Shown here piece by piece: positions 54,137-63,890 of a stretch of 64,000 nucleotides of DNA; within the stretch, counting starts at the first letter, position 1; the number at the start of each line of letters is the position of its first letter. The stretch is from positions 62,001 through 126,000 of the forward strand of contig NZ_JAMGBF010000017.1 of NCBI RefSeq assembly GCF_023516615.1. Reading direction: 5' to 3'. This DNA is from Streptomyces panaciradicis (GTDB lineage Bacteria > Actinomycetota > Actinomycetes > Streptomycetales > Streptomycetaceae). Below the pieces are notes generated by a model. It was not told the DNA's origin and searched no databases. It saw only the letters and a program-made list of their open reading frames with translations. Both the position numbers and the translations under genes were made by a program.

Positions 54137-55009
54137 TTAGCGGGTCTTGGGCCTGACGATCGTGACCTTCTCGATGGGGTTCGAGGTGTGACTGTACCGA
54201 TTGATCACTTCACTGAGAGTGGTCTGGTTCTTCAGGCCATGCTGCACGATCCCCGCGTGCCCCTGCACCATGGAGTAGACGATGGCCACGTGGTTGTAGA
54301 CCCTCTCCCTCTTCCACTTGAAGAAGACGAGATCTCCCACCTTGGCGTTGTACTCGTGCGGTTGGATCGCGCCGTTGCGCCACTTGGTCACGTGCCGCCG
54401 GAGATAGTCCGCGCTCGTCCAACTCCAGCTCTTGCCAAACCCGTACCTGCCCTGCCACCAAGCGTTGTCCGCCTTGCGGCCGCCGGGGCGCATCTTCATC
54501 CCGCCCCCGTGGTACAGAGCTTTCGAGACGAAGTTCGCGCAGTCCGTCCGGTACTCCCACCGGGTGTCCAGGTTGTTGTACGCCCAGTTGGCCGTTCCGT
54601 CGCCGCTGATCGCTGCCGCCGCGGCTGCGGCTCCGGAATCCGCCGAATCTGCCGACGACGGCGCCGAGTCGGGGTCAGGGTGATAGATGCCCTCATCGAT
54701 GAGCGGCTGCGGCCCCTCCTCCTGGTCGGCGGGGATGTTGCCGTTCGCGTCAGGAAGGTGCGGATCGGCTGAGGGAGCGGGCCACCCTCTTGAGGTCCAC
54801 ACGGAGTCGGCAACCGCTGCGGAGGTGTTGTCGCCGATGTCTGTGGATGCGTCGTCGGCGGCGCTGCTGGAGTCGCTCGCTGTAGCTGTGACGGCTCCGG
54901 TGGCGTCCGGGACGTCGGTGGAAGCGTGCGCTGTTCCTGTGATGGCACCGGCAGCGGTGACGGCGAGCACCGCCGCGCCGGTGATCGTACGACCGATCTT
55001 GTTGCGCAA
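54137..55009 (-). CDS. exported amidase-domain (Amidase_6/NlpC-like) protein
   Basis: Encodes 290 residues from TTG 55009, supported by SD AAGGAA 8 bases upstream. Signal peptide 1-29 (IGRTITGAAVLAVTAAGAITG). A low-complexity Asp/Ser/Ala region to ~130, then the putative amidase domain: YRTDCANFVSKALYHGGG holds the candidate catalytic Cys, AKVGDLVFFKW and YNHVAIV the candidate His. The domain family acts on peptidoglycan or polymer amides. It sits next to a lipoprotein gene and downstream of tRNA-Ser, an accessory-looking position. Confidence 0.82.
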   Translation of the reverse strand: MRNKIGRTITGAAVLAVTAAGAITGTAHASTDVPDATGAVTATASDSSSAADDASTDIGDNTSAAVADSVWTSRGWPAPSADPHLPDANGNIPADQEEGPQPLIDEGIYHPDPDSAPSSADSADSGAAAAAAAISGDGTANWAYNNLDTRWEYRTDCANFVSKALYHGGGMKMRPGGRKADNAWWQGRYGFGKSWSWTSADYLRRHVTKWRNGAIQPHEYNAKVGDLVFFKWKRERVYNHVAIVYSMVQGHAGIVQHGLKNQTTLSEVINRYSHTSNPIEKVTIVRPKTR

Positions 55010-55216
55010 GAGTCGGGTTCCTTCCCCCGTGAGTGTTTCCCGGCCGCCCGTTGGTCAGTTCGGTGCGGTTTCGGGACTCGTTGACTATGAGGATGGAGGG
55101 GCGGCTGCGCAGGTTCCCAGTTGATCGGTTTCGCGTGACAGGCGAGTCGGAGCACGCGTTACGGCACGTCAGCCAAGGGGAGGCCGCTTCGGCTTCCCCT
55201 TGGCGACGGCCAGGGG

Positions 55217-55555
55217 TCAGCTCTCGGGGTCGTACATGATCTCGCGCACCTCCTGTGCGCAGCGGCATGCCTCGGCGAATTTCGCGGCCCATCGCAGGGC
55301 GTCCTCGCGGGACGGGACCTCGATGATCGAGAAGCCGCCGATGACCGCCTTGGTCTCGGGGAACGGGCCGTCGGTGACCGTGCCGTCGGTGGCCACGATG
55401 CTCGCCCGTTGACGCTGCAGGCCGGCGCCGAAGATCCAGACTCCTGCCTCCTTGGCCTCGCGGAGCACCCGGTGGGCCGCCTCGCCGACCTCTGGCAAGT
55501 CCTCCTCGGGGAAGTCCATCGATCCGTCGTCGAACGAGATCAGGTACCGCGCCAT
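55217..55555 (-). CDS. YCII-related domain protein
   Basis: Encodes 112 residues from ATG 55555, 10 bases after GAAGGAGA. The YCII/DGPF ferredoxin-like fold is recognised: MARYLISF start, GAGLQRQRASIVATDGTVTDGPFPETKAVIGGFSIIEVPSREDALRWAAKFA. The DGPF motif is complete. Function unknown; members are small dimeric enzymes or sensors often tied to sigma factor genes. None lies adjacent here. Confidence 0.9.
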   Translation of the reverse strand: MARYLISFDDGSMDFPEEDLPEVGEAAHRVLREAKEAGVWIFGAGLQRQRASIVATDGTVTDGPFPETKAVIGGFSIIEVPSREDALRWAAKFAEACRCAQEVREIMYDPES

Positions 55556-55655
55556 CGTGTTCGTCTCCTTCTTCGGTGACCCCTTGGTCTCGTTAAGACG
55601 GATGTCGCGGCGCCTTCTCATCGGTGGGGCGCGGGGTGGTGATATTGATTTGGGC

Positions 55656-55904
55656 ATGACGGGTGAACAGCCGCAGCCGCAGCCGCAGCCGCTGGCCGGG
55701 CGGGCGCGATCGCCGTGGGCGCGTCGCGGGATGCAGTTCGGGTTGGGGCTGATCCCGCTGGGCGGGGCCGCCTGCGGGGCCCACCGCTGGCTGGCGGAGT
55801 CATGGACCAAGGCCGCCGTGACGGCCGTGTCACTGGCCTGCCTCGGAGTGGTCGTGCAGGAGGTCGCCGAGCGCCGGCGGGCGGGGCGTCGGACGGCGCC
55901 GTGA
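55656..55904 (+). CDS. possible small membrane protein
   Basis: Encodes 82 residues from ATG 55656. The N-terminus is Gln/Pro-rich (QPQPQPQPL), followed by a hydrophobic segment (GMQFGLGLIPLGGAACGAH) and another (KAAVTAVSLACLGVVVQEVA), ending basic. There is no clear SD and no family; the frame also fits codon bias moderately. Confidence 0.4.
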   Translation: MTGEQPQPQPQPLAGRARSPWARRGMQFGLGLIPLGGAACGAHRWLAESWTKAAVTAVSLACLGVVVQEVAERRRAGRRTAP

Positions 55905-55949
55905 GCGGTCGGCGGGAACGGTTCCGGCGCGTCCGCTGTCTTTGAGGTC

Positions 55950-56432
55950 ATGACAACGGAGCATCGCCACCTCAGCCTTCTGACCTGCGCCCTCACGCTC
56001 GCACCGGCGCTGCTCCTCACCGCGTGCAGTGCGGGAGGAGGGGCGGGTGCCGCTCCTGCGGCTTCTGAGTCCCCGGCCGTGCAGCGGGAGAAGCAGCTCG
56101 CGGCGACGGTCCGGCGGGTCCTTGACACGTCCTCGGCCGACGCCCCGCTGGTCTCCAGCCTGGACCGCGTGTCGGACAGCGTCCAGAACGAGCTCGGTCT
56201 GCCCCGCGGCGGCGGTTACCGCGTCACCGTGGTCTGCGCGGGCCGAGGGTCCGTCGAGGTCGGCTTCGTGCCGGCGCGCACGGCGCCCGCCCAGCGGGTG
56301 TCCTGCGACGGCGTCCCCGTCTCCGCGCGCTTCGCGGTGAAGGCGGCCGGGACCAGGATCGACGTGCGGAACGGCGGAGGGGCCTCCGGGATGTTCGCCT
56401 GGCGCGTCGACAAGGTGCGTCAGAGCTCGTAG
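55950..56432 (+). CDS. hypothetical lipoprotein
   Basis: Encodes 160 residues from ATG 55950. Signal peptide with lipobox (LLLTACSAG, Cys ~27), an Ala/Gly-rich linker, then a small domain with two Cys (VVCAGRG, RVSCDGV) that could pair. No recognised family. Convergent with the minus-strand gene at 56476; no strong terminator seen between them. Confidence 0.75.
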   Translation: MTTEHRHLSLLTCALTLAPALLLTACSAGGGAGAAPAASESPAVQREKQLAATVRRVLDTSSADAPLVSSLDRVSDSVQNELGLPRGGGYRVTVVCAGRGSVEVGFVPARTAPAQRVSCDGVPVSARFAVKAAGTRIDVRNGGGASGMFAWRVDKVRQSS

Positions 56433-56475
56433 GGCGGGGCCTGTTTCGCCTCGGCCTCCCTCACGCACAGGTCCG

Positions 56476-56907
56476 TCAGAGTTCGTAGTCCCGGGCCAGT
56501 TCCGCCCAGTCCAGCTCCCGGAGGTCCGCTTCCGCCTCGCACTCGTCCGGGACCTGGGTCGTCGGCTGGAACCAGACGACCGTGAGGCCCGAGCGGTAGA
56601 GGACCGGGTCGTGCGCGGGGTCGAGGGGGCCGGAGCGGAAGGAGCCGATGCAGGCCACCGGGGGCAGGATCTCCACCGGGCCGAAGGCCCCCGCGTACTG
56701 GTCCGGGTACTCGCGCGGAGGCGCGACGAAGTGGATCGGGCCGCTGGGGAAGGCCAGTTCGGCGGCGCGCAGCAGGCCTTTGATGCGCATGTCGTTGACC
56801 AGCTTGCAGGGGTAGCCCTCGAGCATGCCGCCGTACGTCGACGACAGCCGTACCTCGGTGAGGTCGACGGAGCGGCCGGAAGCGAGGATCACGCGGGTCA
56901 GCGACAT
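56476..56907 (-). CDS. hypothetical protein
   Basis: Encodes 143 residues from ATG 56907 (MSLTRVILASGRSVDL). It is a soluble alpha/beta protein with VRLSSTYGGMLEGYPC near 20-40 and LTVVWFQPTTQVP near 110; no signal peptide. Small proteins of this kind are widespread in actinomycetes, but I assign no family. A tandem direct repeat lies directly upstream (56952-57016). Confidence 0.75.
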   Translation of the reverse strand: MSLTRVILASGRSVDLTEVRLSSTYGGMLEGYPCKLVNDMRIKGLLRAAELAFPSGPIHFVAPPREYPDQYAGAFGPVEILPPVACIGSFRSGPLDPAHDPVLYRSGLTVVWFQPTTQVPDECEAEADLRELDWAELARDYEL

Positions 56908-56951
56908 GATCCGCACTCTAGGGCGGTGGTGCATCCAGTTCCTTGTGGTTT

Positions 56952-57016
56952 TTCCGTGCCGTCCAGGGGTCCGGACGAGGTGCTTCCGTGCCGTCCAGGG
57001 GTCCCGGACGAGGTGC
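56952..57016. repeat. 33-bp tandem direct repeat
   Basis: Two units opening TTCCGTGCCGTCCAGGGGT at 56952 and 56984 (32 and 33 bases, the second with one extra C), and a degenerate third at 57017 to about 57050. Upstream of the hypothetical gene at 56476-56907. Confidence 0.8.
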
Positions 57017-57063
57017 TTCCCTGCCGTGCCGTCCGGAGGTGCGGACGGGCCGTCCTCTCCGGC

Positions 57064-57933
57064 TCAGGCCCGGTGTCCCGTCATCCGGGCGGCCGACGCG
57101 ATCGTCGCGCGGGCCTCGCGTTCGGACAGGCCGGTGTCGAGCGCCGCGTCGACCAGGGGGGCGACGAGGGCGGGGCCGATGCCGTTCTCGTAGGCGCGGC
57201 AGGCGGCCCAGAACAGGCGGGTGTTGCGCTGGCCCTCGTGCGCGGCGAGGACGAACTGGACCAGGCCCTGCCCGTGGTCGCCGGCCGAGGGGTGGGTCGA
57301 GGGATGGGTGGGGCGCGGCGGCGGCAGGAGCAGCCGCAGCAGCGCGGGCGGGCAGGCGGCGGGGGCGAGGTGGGCGGTGCCGGGAGCGGCCGTGTAGACG
57401 CCGTGGTCGGTGCGGGAGCCGGGCCCGACGAGGTAGCCGCCGGCGCCGCGGATGTCGATGCCGGGGGCCAGGCGGCCGGCGGAGTTGGGGACGGCGGTGC
57501 CGGGCGGTCCGGTCAGCCAGAGGTGGCGGCCGCCGCTGGGGGTGAGCACGACGACGGTGTCGGGGATCGTGAAGAGGTGGCGCAGGGCCAGTTCGCGCAG
57601 GGCCGCCGAGGAGTCGGTGCCGGACTTGGTGTCGAGGTCGATGCCGATCAGGTGGTGGGGCGGCAGGCCGCAGGCGATGCCGTAGCCCGTCGCCCAGGGG
57701 GCCGCGGCGAACAGTTCGCGGATGCGCGCGGGGTCGGCCGAGGCGTCGTACACCCCGTGGCCGAGGCGGCCGCACTCGCCGTGGCAGGGCCTGGGGTCGG
57801 GGTCGTCGCGGTGGGGGGAACGCAGGGCCGGGAGCTTCGTGCGGGACAGGGGGATGACGGCCAGTCCGCGTTCGGCGGCTGACAGGGCGTGTGCGAGGGC
57901 CAGCGTCGTGGCCTGCCGGTCGGTGGTGGCCAT
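57064..57933 (-). CDS. bifunctional DNA primase/polymerase (Prim-Pol) domain protein
   Basis: Encodes 289 residues from ATG 57933 (MATTDRQATTLALAH). The N-terminal Prim-Pol domain has LAHALSAAERGLAVIPL, a Cys/His block (PCHGECGRLGH), the catalytic acidic pair in IGIDLDTKSGT and GGRHLWL. The C-terminal ~90 residues are helical. Such stand-alone primase-polymerases are common in plasmids, phages and actinomycete chromosomes, hinting at mobile origin; there are no other replication genes nearby. Confidence 0.88.
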   Translation of the reverse strand: MATTDRQATTLALAHALSAAERGLAVIPLSRTKLPALRSPHRDDPDPRPCHGECGRLGHGVYDASADPARIRELFAAAPWATGYGIACGLPPHHLIGIDLDTKSGTDSSAALRELALRHLFTIPDTVVVLTPSGGRHLWLTGPPGTAVPNSAGRLAPGIDIRGAGGYLVGPGSRTDHGVYTAAPGTAHLAPAACPPALLRLLLPPPRPTHPSTHPSAGDHGQGLVQFVLAAHEGQRNTRLFWAACRAYENGIGPALVAPLVDAALDTGLSEREARATIASAARMTGHRA

Positions 57934-58292
57934 ACCTCTATGTTCGTACGTACGTTCGAAAAAAGGAAGGGGAGTCGGCCTCGACGCGCCGAGGGCGGGG
58001 AGGTTGGCCGGAAATCTGCCGGAACGGTTCGCCCCTTGTGTGCCATCGGTCATGGTCGCCCTGCCTTGCCCCGGCCCGGTGCGGGAAGTGGCGAAAGGGG
58101 TTTATCGACTTGTCGTAGCACTTGAGTGGGAATCGGGGCTTCCGGGGTGGTTCGCCGGGGATTCGGTGGGCAACTCTGGTCTCGCGACGTCGTGCACAAC
58201 CGCCGGGGTGGTCGGCCAACTCCCTTGGCAGCAGCCGTACTTGACGTACCTGACGTACTTCCGGCTAGGAAGCCGGGTTCTGGAGGAAGAAC
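57934..58292. other. 359-base intergenic region
   Basis: Between the divergent Prim-Pol and small secreted protein genes. It contains a CGTACGTACG palindrome (57945-57954) near the Prim-Pol start, an A-run after it, and two direct TGACGTAC copies (58242-58249 and 58251-58258) before the secreted protein gene, which may be regulatory. No gene supported. Confidence 0.5.
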
Positions 58293-58604
58293 ATGGCAAG
58301 CATCCGTACCGCCCGCGTCATCGCCGCCGTCTCCGCCCTTCCGCTGGCGGCCGCGCTGTTCGCGGGAGTCGCGGCGGCGGACAACGGCGCCATCGCGGGC
58401 GACGGATCGAACGCGGGCGTGGCGAGTGTCGTCGGCAGCGGCGTCGGCCACGACAACAACGGCAACTCGTCCACCACGCAGCAGAACGCGGTGGGCTCGG
58501 GCGCCTCGAACCAGAGCAACACCGCGCAGGTCAACGGCTCGGCGTTCACGGCCGTCCAGCAGGGGAACGAGAACGTCGCCATCCACTTCGGCCATCTGTG
58601 GTGA
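58293..58604 (+). CDS. small secreted Asn/Gly/Ser-rich protein
   Basis: Encodes 103 residues from ATG 58293 with SD GGAGGA 5-6 bases upstream. A signal peptide (ARVIAAVSALPLAAALFAGVAAA, cleavage ~29) releases a ~74-residue mature chain made of GDGSNAGVASVVGSG, NNGNSSTTQQNAVGSG, SNQSNTAQVNGS and QQGNENVAIHFG segments. The Gln/Asn/Ser rhythm resembles curlin-like repeats seen in surface fibre proteins; no Cys is present, unlike short chaplins. A surface or amyloid role is inference. Confidence 0.8.
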   Translation: MASIRTARVIAAVSALPLAAALFAGVAAADNGAIAGDGSNAGVASVVGSGVGHDNNGNSSTTQQNAVGSGASNQSNTAQVNGSAFTAVQQGNENVAIHFGHLW

Positions 58605-58620
58605 GCCACCGGCCCTGACC

Positions 58621-58683
58621 CGGAGGGGGGTTCGGGGGAGGGTCCGGGGAGGCTCAGGGGGGTTCCGGGGGGGGTTCCGGGGG
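58621..58683 (+). other. G-rich tract after the small secreted protein gene
   Basis: Runs of four to eight G, including GGTTCCGGGG twice, in 63 bases. It could form G-quadruplexes; no other function seen. Confidence 0.5.
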
Positions 58684-58826
58684 TGTGCTCCAAGGGGTCG
58701 TGACACGTCCGCGCGGCGGTGCTTCGGTGCCGCCGCGCAGGCGTGTCCGCGTGCGGGAGAGCAACCTTGACACAGCATCAGATCTGACGGACAGTCAGAA
58801 ACCTCTCAAGCGGCGAGGGGGCGACG

Positions 58827-59729
58827 GTGGGCGAGGACGAGCTGGGCGCACGGCTGAAGGCCTACGAGGGACGGGCCGCCACCGTCGCGGGCGTGGGCAA
58901 GGACCCCGTCAACCTGCCCATGATCCGGCACTGGTGCGAGGCGATGGGCGACACGAACCCCGCGTACACGGGCCCGGACGCGGTGGCGCCGCCCACCATG
59001 CTCCAGGCCTGGATCATGGGCGGCCTCTCCGGCCACGGCGGCCACTCCCAGGCGTACGACGAGCTCAGCGCCCTGCTCGACGAGGCCGGCTGCACCTCGA
59101 TCGTCGCCACCGACTGCGAGCAGGAGTATCTCCGGCCGCTGCGCCCCGGCGACGAGATCACCTTCGACTCGGTGATCGAGTCGGTGTCGGACCGGAAGAC
59201 GACCAAGCTCGGCACGGGGTACTTCGTCACGACGCGCACGAACGTCCGCGTGGGTCCCGACCTCGTCGGCACCCACCGCTTCCGCGTCCTCAAGTACGCG
59301 CCCGCGCCGCGCCCCCGCAAGCCGCCTCCCCGTCCCCGCCCGGTCGTCAACCGCGACAACGCCGGCTTCTGGGCGGGCGTCGCCGAACACCGGCTGCTCA
59401 TCCAGCGCTGCACCGGCTGCGGCACGCTCCGCTTCCCCTGGCTGCCCGGCTGCAACCACTGCGGCTGCCCGGACTGGGACACGGTCGAGGCGAGCGGCGA
59501 GGGGACGGTCTTCTCCTACGTCGTCATGCACCACCCGCCCTTCCCCGCCTTCGATCCCCCGTACGCCGTCGCCCTCGTCGAACTCACCGAAGGCGTCCGC
59601 ATGATCAGCAACGTCGTCGGACTGCCCTGCGACAAGGTGCGCACGGGCCTGCCGGTCCGGCTGGAGTTCCGCTCCTACGACGACGAGCTGACACTGCCCG
59701 TCTTCCGCGCCCTGGAGGAGGCCGTATGA
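58827..59729 (+). CDS. MaoC + OB-fold (DUF35) protein, ChsH2-like
   Basis: Encodes 300 residues from GTG 58827. Residues ~1-155 are a MaoC-type hot-dog hydratase half (MGDTNPAYTG near 40), and ~180-300 a DUF35 domain with a zinc ribbon (CTGCGTLRFPWLPGCNHCGCPDW). This matches ChsH2 of the Mycobacterium steroid igr operon, which pairs with a single-domain MaoC protein to hydrate a side-chain enoyl-CoA and uses DUF35 to bind the aldolase. The next two genes supply exactly those partners. The next gene overlaps its stop (ATGA). Confidence 0.9.
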   Translation: MGEDELGARLKAYEGRAATVAGVGKDPVNLPMIRHWCEAMGDTNPAYTGPDAVAPPTMLQAWIMGGLSGHGGHSQAYDELSALLDEAGCTSIVATDCEQEYLRPLRPGDEITFDSVIESVSDRKTTKLGTGYFVTTRTNVRVGPDLVGTHRFRVLKYAPAPRPRKPPPRPRPVVNRDNAGFWAGVAEHRLLIQRCTGCGTLRFPWLPGCNHCGCPDWDTVEASGEGTVFSYVVMHHPPFPAFDPPYAVALVELTEGVRMISNVVGLPCDKVRTGLPVRLEFRSYDDELTLPVFRALEEAV

Positions 59730-60151
59730 GGCAGGAGGCCCCCTTGCGGGCCGGTGAGGAGCTCCCGCCGCTGGAGATCCCCGTGACCCGCACCCTGATC
59801 GTCGCCGGCGCCCTGGCCTCCCGCGACTACCAGGACGTGCACCACGATCCCGAACTGGCACGCCAGAAGGGCTCCCCGGACATCTTCATGAACATCCTGA
59901 CCACCAACGGCCTGGTCGGCCGCTACGTCACCGACCACTTCGGCCCGACGGCCGTGCTCCGCCGGGTCGCCATCCGGCTCGGCGCACCCAACCACCCCGG
60001 CGACACCATGGTGCTGACGGGAACGGTCGAACAGGTCGACGGCGACACGGCGACGGTCCGGGTGGCCGGGTCGAACGCCCTCGGCCACCACGTCACCGGC
60101 ACGGTGACGGTGACCGTGCCGCCCGCGGCGCCGTCGGGGGGTGCCGGATGA
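59726..60151 (+). CDS. MaoC-family hydratase subunit, ChsH1-like
   Basis: Encodes 141 residues from ATG 59726, overlapping the previous stop by 4 bases. A single hot-dog domain with the hydratase signature ASRDYQDVHHDPELAR (Asp and His catalytic) near 35-50. In the ChsH1-ChsH2 heterocomplex this subunit carries the active site and the partner lacks it. Translationally coupled on both sides; the thiolase-like gene starts inside its last codons. Substrate is inferred to be an alpha/beta-unsaturated acyl-CoA. Confidence 0.9.
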   Translation: MRQEAPLRAGEELPPLEIPVTRTLIVAGALASRDYQDVHHDPELARQKGSPDIFMNILTTNGLVGRYVTDHFGPTAVLRRVAIRLGAPNHPGDTMVLTGTVEQVDGDTATVRVAGSNALGHHVTGTVTVTVPPAAPSGGAG

Positions 60152-61314
60152 GCGTGCGCAACCGCGACACCCTCGGCGGTCGCGCGGCGATCGTCGGAAT
60201 CGGGGCGACGGAGTTCTCCAAGGACTCGGGCCGCAGTGAGCTGCGGCTGGCCGTGGAGGCGGTACGGGCCGCGCTGGACGACGCCGGGCTGAGCCCTGCC
60301 GATGTGGACGGCATGGTCACCTTCACGATGGACACCAATCCGGAGATCACCGTCGCGCAGGCGGCCGGGATCGGGGAGCTGTCCTTCTTCTCCCGCGTCC
60401 ACTACGGCGGCGGGGCGGCCTGCGCGACGGTCCAGCAGGCGGCGCTCGCCGTCGCCGCGGGCGTGGCCGAGGTGGTCGTCTGCTACCGGGCCTTCAACGA
60501 GCGCTCGGGCCGCAGGTTCGGCTCCGGGGTCCAGCACCGCGAACCGTCGGCGGAGGGTGCGGCGCTCGGCTGGGCGCTGCCGTTCGGGCTGCTGACCCCG
60601 GCGTCCTGGGTGGCGATGGCGGCCCAGCGCTATCTGCACGTGCACGGGCTGACGCCGGAGTCGTTCGGGCAGGTGGCGGTCGTCGACCGCAAGTACGCGG
60701 CGACGAATCCGGCGGCCTACTTCCACGGCCGCCCGATCACCCTCGCCGACCACGCCGCCTCGCGCTGGATCGTCGAGCCGCTCCGGCTGCTGGACTGCTG
60801 TCAGGAGACCGACGGCGGCCAGGCGGTCGTCGTCACGTCCGTGGAGCGCGCCCGCGATCTGCCGAACCGGCCCGCGGTGATCGCGGCGGCCGCCCAGGGC
60901 GCGGGGCGCGGCCAGGAGCAGATGACGAGCTTCTACCGCGACGACCTGACCGGCCTGCCGGAGATGGGCGTGGTGGCCCGGCAGCTGTGGCGCACCTCCG
61001 GGCTGACGCCGGCCGACGTGGACGTGGCGATCCTGTACGACCACTTCACGCCGTTCGTCCTGATGCAGCTGGAGGAGTTCGGGTTCTGCGGGAGGGGTGA
61101 GGCGGCCGATTTCGTCGCCCGGGAGGTGCTGCCGATCAACACCCACGGAGGACAGCTCGGGGAGGCGTACCTCCACGGGATGAACGGGATGGCGGAGGGC
61201 GTACGGCAGCTGCGCGGGACGGCCGTGAACCGGGTGCCGGGCGCGGAAAGGGTCCTGGTCACCGCGGGTACGGGCGTTCCGACGTCGGGCCTGGTCCTGA
61301 CCGCGGACGGCTGA
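60148..61314 (+). CDS. lipid-transfer protein/thiolase-like aldolase, Ltp2-like
   Basis: Encodes 388 residues from ATG 60148, overlapping the previous stop by 4 bases. The thiolase fold is evident (IVGIGATEFSKDSGRSE, then ALDDAGLSPADVDGM near 45, HYGGGAACATVQQA near 90 and a C-terminal NTHGGQLGEAYLHG). The Ltp2 type lacks the thiolase nucleophile Cys and instead performs retro-aldol cleavage together with the DUF35 of ChsH2. The pathway genes around it are incomplete. Confidence 0.9.
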   Translation: MSVRNRDTLGGRAAIVGIGATEFSKDSGRSELRLAVEAVRAALDDAGLSPADVDGMVTFTMDTNPEITVAQAAGIGELSFFSRVHYGGGAACATVQQAALAVAAGVAEVVVCYRAFNERSGRRFGSGVQHREPSAEGAALGWALPFGLLTPASWVAMAAQRYLHVHGLTPESFGQVAVVDRKYAATNPAAYFHGRPITLADHAASRWIVEPLRLLDCCQETDGGQAVVVTSVERARDLPNRPAVIAAAAQGAGRGQEQMTSFYRDDLTGLPEMGVVARQLWRTSGLTPADVDVAILYDHFTPFVLMQLEEFGFCGRGEAADFVAREVLPINTHGGQLGEAYLHGMNGMAEGVRQLRGTAVNRVPGAERVLVTAGTGVPTSGLVLTADG

Positions 61315-61484
61315 GTTCGACGCCGTCCGCGGGGCCGACCCGCAGGGGTCTTCCCGCAGTAGTCCCCACCCGCTCGTCCACCTTCAGGAGGTGGAGCCGG
61401 CCCCACCCCTACAACCTGAGGCGGACCCGGCTTCGGGACCTGCGGCCGATGAGCGGGAGGTGCACCCGCTCATAGCGTGGAGCC

Positions 61485-62042
61485 ATGACCACACCCGTCT
61501 GCACCAGCGCCTCGACCGCCGCCACCCCGGCGACGCAGACTCTGCCGTACCCGTCGTTCTCGTCGTACGTCAGGGCCCGGCAGCCGGTGCTGCTGCGCAC
61601 CGCCCGGTCGCTCACCGCGAACCCGAGCGACGCGGAGGACCTGCTGCAGACCGCGCTCACCAAGACGTACGTCGCCTGGGAGCGGATCGAGGACCACCGG
61701 GCGCTGGACGGCTATGTGCGCCGGGCCCTGGTGAACACGCGCACCTCGCAGTGGCGCAAGCGCAAGGTCGACGAGTTCGTGTGCGAGGAGCTGCCCGAGC
61801 CGGAGCCGGTGCCCGCCGGGGGCGACCCGGCCGAGCAGCAGGCGCTGCACGACGCGATGTGGCGGGCGATCATGAAGCTCCCCGACCGGCAGCGGGCCAT
61901 GGTCGTCCTCAGGTACTACGAGGATCTGAGCGAGGTCCAGACGGCCGAGGTGCTCGGCGTGTCCGTGGGCACGGTGAAGTCGGCGGTCTCCCGTGCGCTC
62001 GGCAAGCTCCGCGAGGACCCTGAGCTGGGCCTGGTCCGCTAG
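61485..62042 (+). CDS. SigE-family (ECF) RNA polymerase sigma factor
   Basis: Encodes 185 residues from ATG 61485. Region 2 (~30-95: FSSYVRARQPVLLRTARSLT, DAEDLLQTALTKTYVAWERI) and region 4 (~125-178: LPDRQRAMVVLRYYEDLSEVQTAEVLGVSVGTVKSAVSRAL) are clear. This is the short SigE-type ECF (SACTE/SCO family), usually with membrane-anchored or no anti-sigma partner. None is adjacent. It lies between the Ltp2-like operon and fadD with 170 and 142 bases gaps. Confidence 0.93.
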   Translation: MTTPVCTSASTAATPATQTLPYPSFSSYVRARQPVLLRTARSLTANPSDAEDLLQTALTKTYVAWERIEDHRALDGYVRRALVNTRTSQWRKRKVDEFVCEELPEPEPVPAGGDPAEQQALHDAMWRAIMKLPDRQRAMVVLRYYEDLSEVQTAEVLGVSVGTVKSAVSRALGKLREDPELGLVR

Positions 62043-62106
62043 GGCGGACACCCACTGTCCGGTCGGTTTTCGCCACCGTGACCTGATCGATCACCGGCAG
62101 CTAGTG

Positions 62107-62124
62107 ACATACCGCTCGGTATGT
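62107..62124. promoter_or_regulatory. inverted repeat operator, TetR-type
   Basis: ACATACC-GCTC-GGTATGT: perfect 7-bp arms at 62107-62113 and 62118-62124, about 60 bases before fadD. The shape fits TetR-family regulators of fatty acid or steroid genes (CATACCG..CGGTATG type). No tetR gene is in the window. Confidence 0.7.
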
Positions 62125-62184
62125 GCGCAGAATCAGCGCGAGCCCCCTACTACCGCGTTGGCAATGTCGCCCCGGGAGGACGCC

Positions 62185-63843
<1,659 letters not shown>

Positions 63844-63851
63844 CGCGACGA

Positions 63852-63890
63852 CGCGCCGGGCGGGACTCCCGAGGAGCCCCGCCCGGCGCG
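63852..63890 (+). terminator. terminator after fadD-like gene
   Basis: CGCGCCGGGCGGG (63852-63864) pairs with CCCGCCCGGCGCG (63878-63890): perfect 13-bp stem with a 13-base loop. The remaining ~110 bases to the window edge hold no supported gene. Confidence 0.85.

Noticed and set aside
57942..57960. LexA/SOS box near the Prim-Pol start
   Set aside because: GAAC motifs there are in direct, not inverted, orientation, so they do not match the actinobacterial LexA palindrome.
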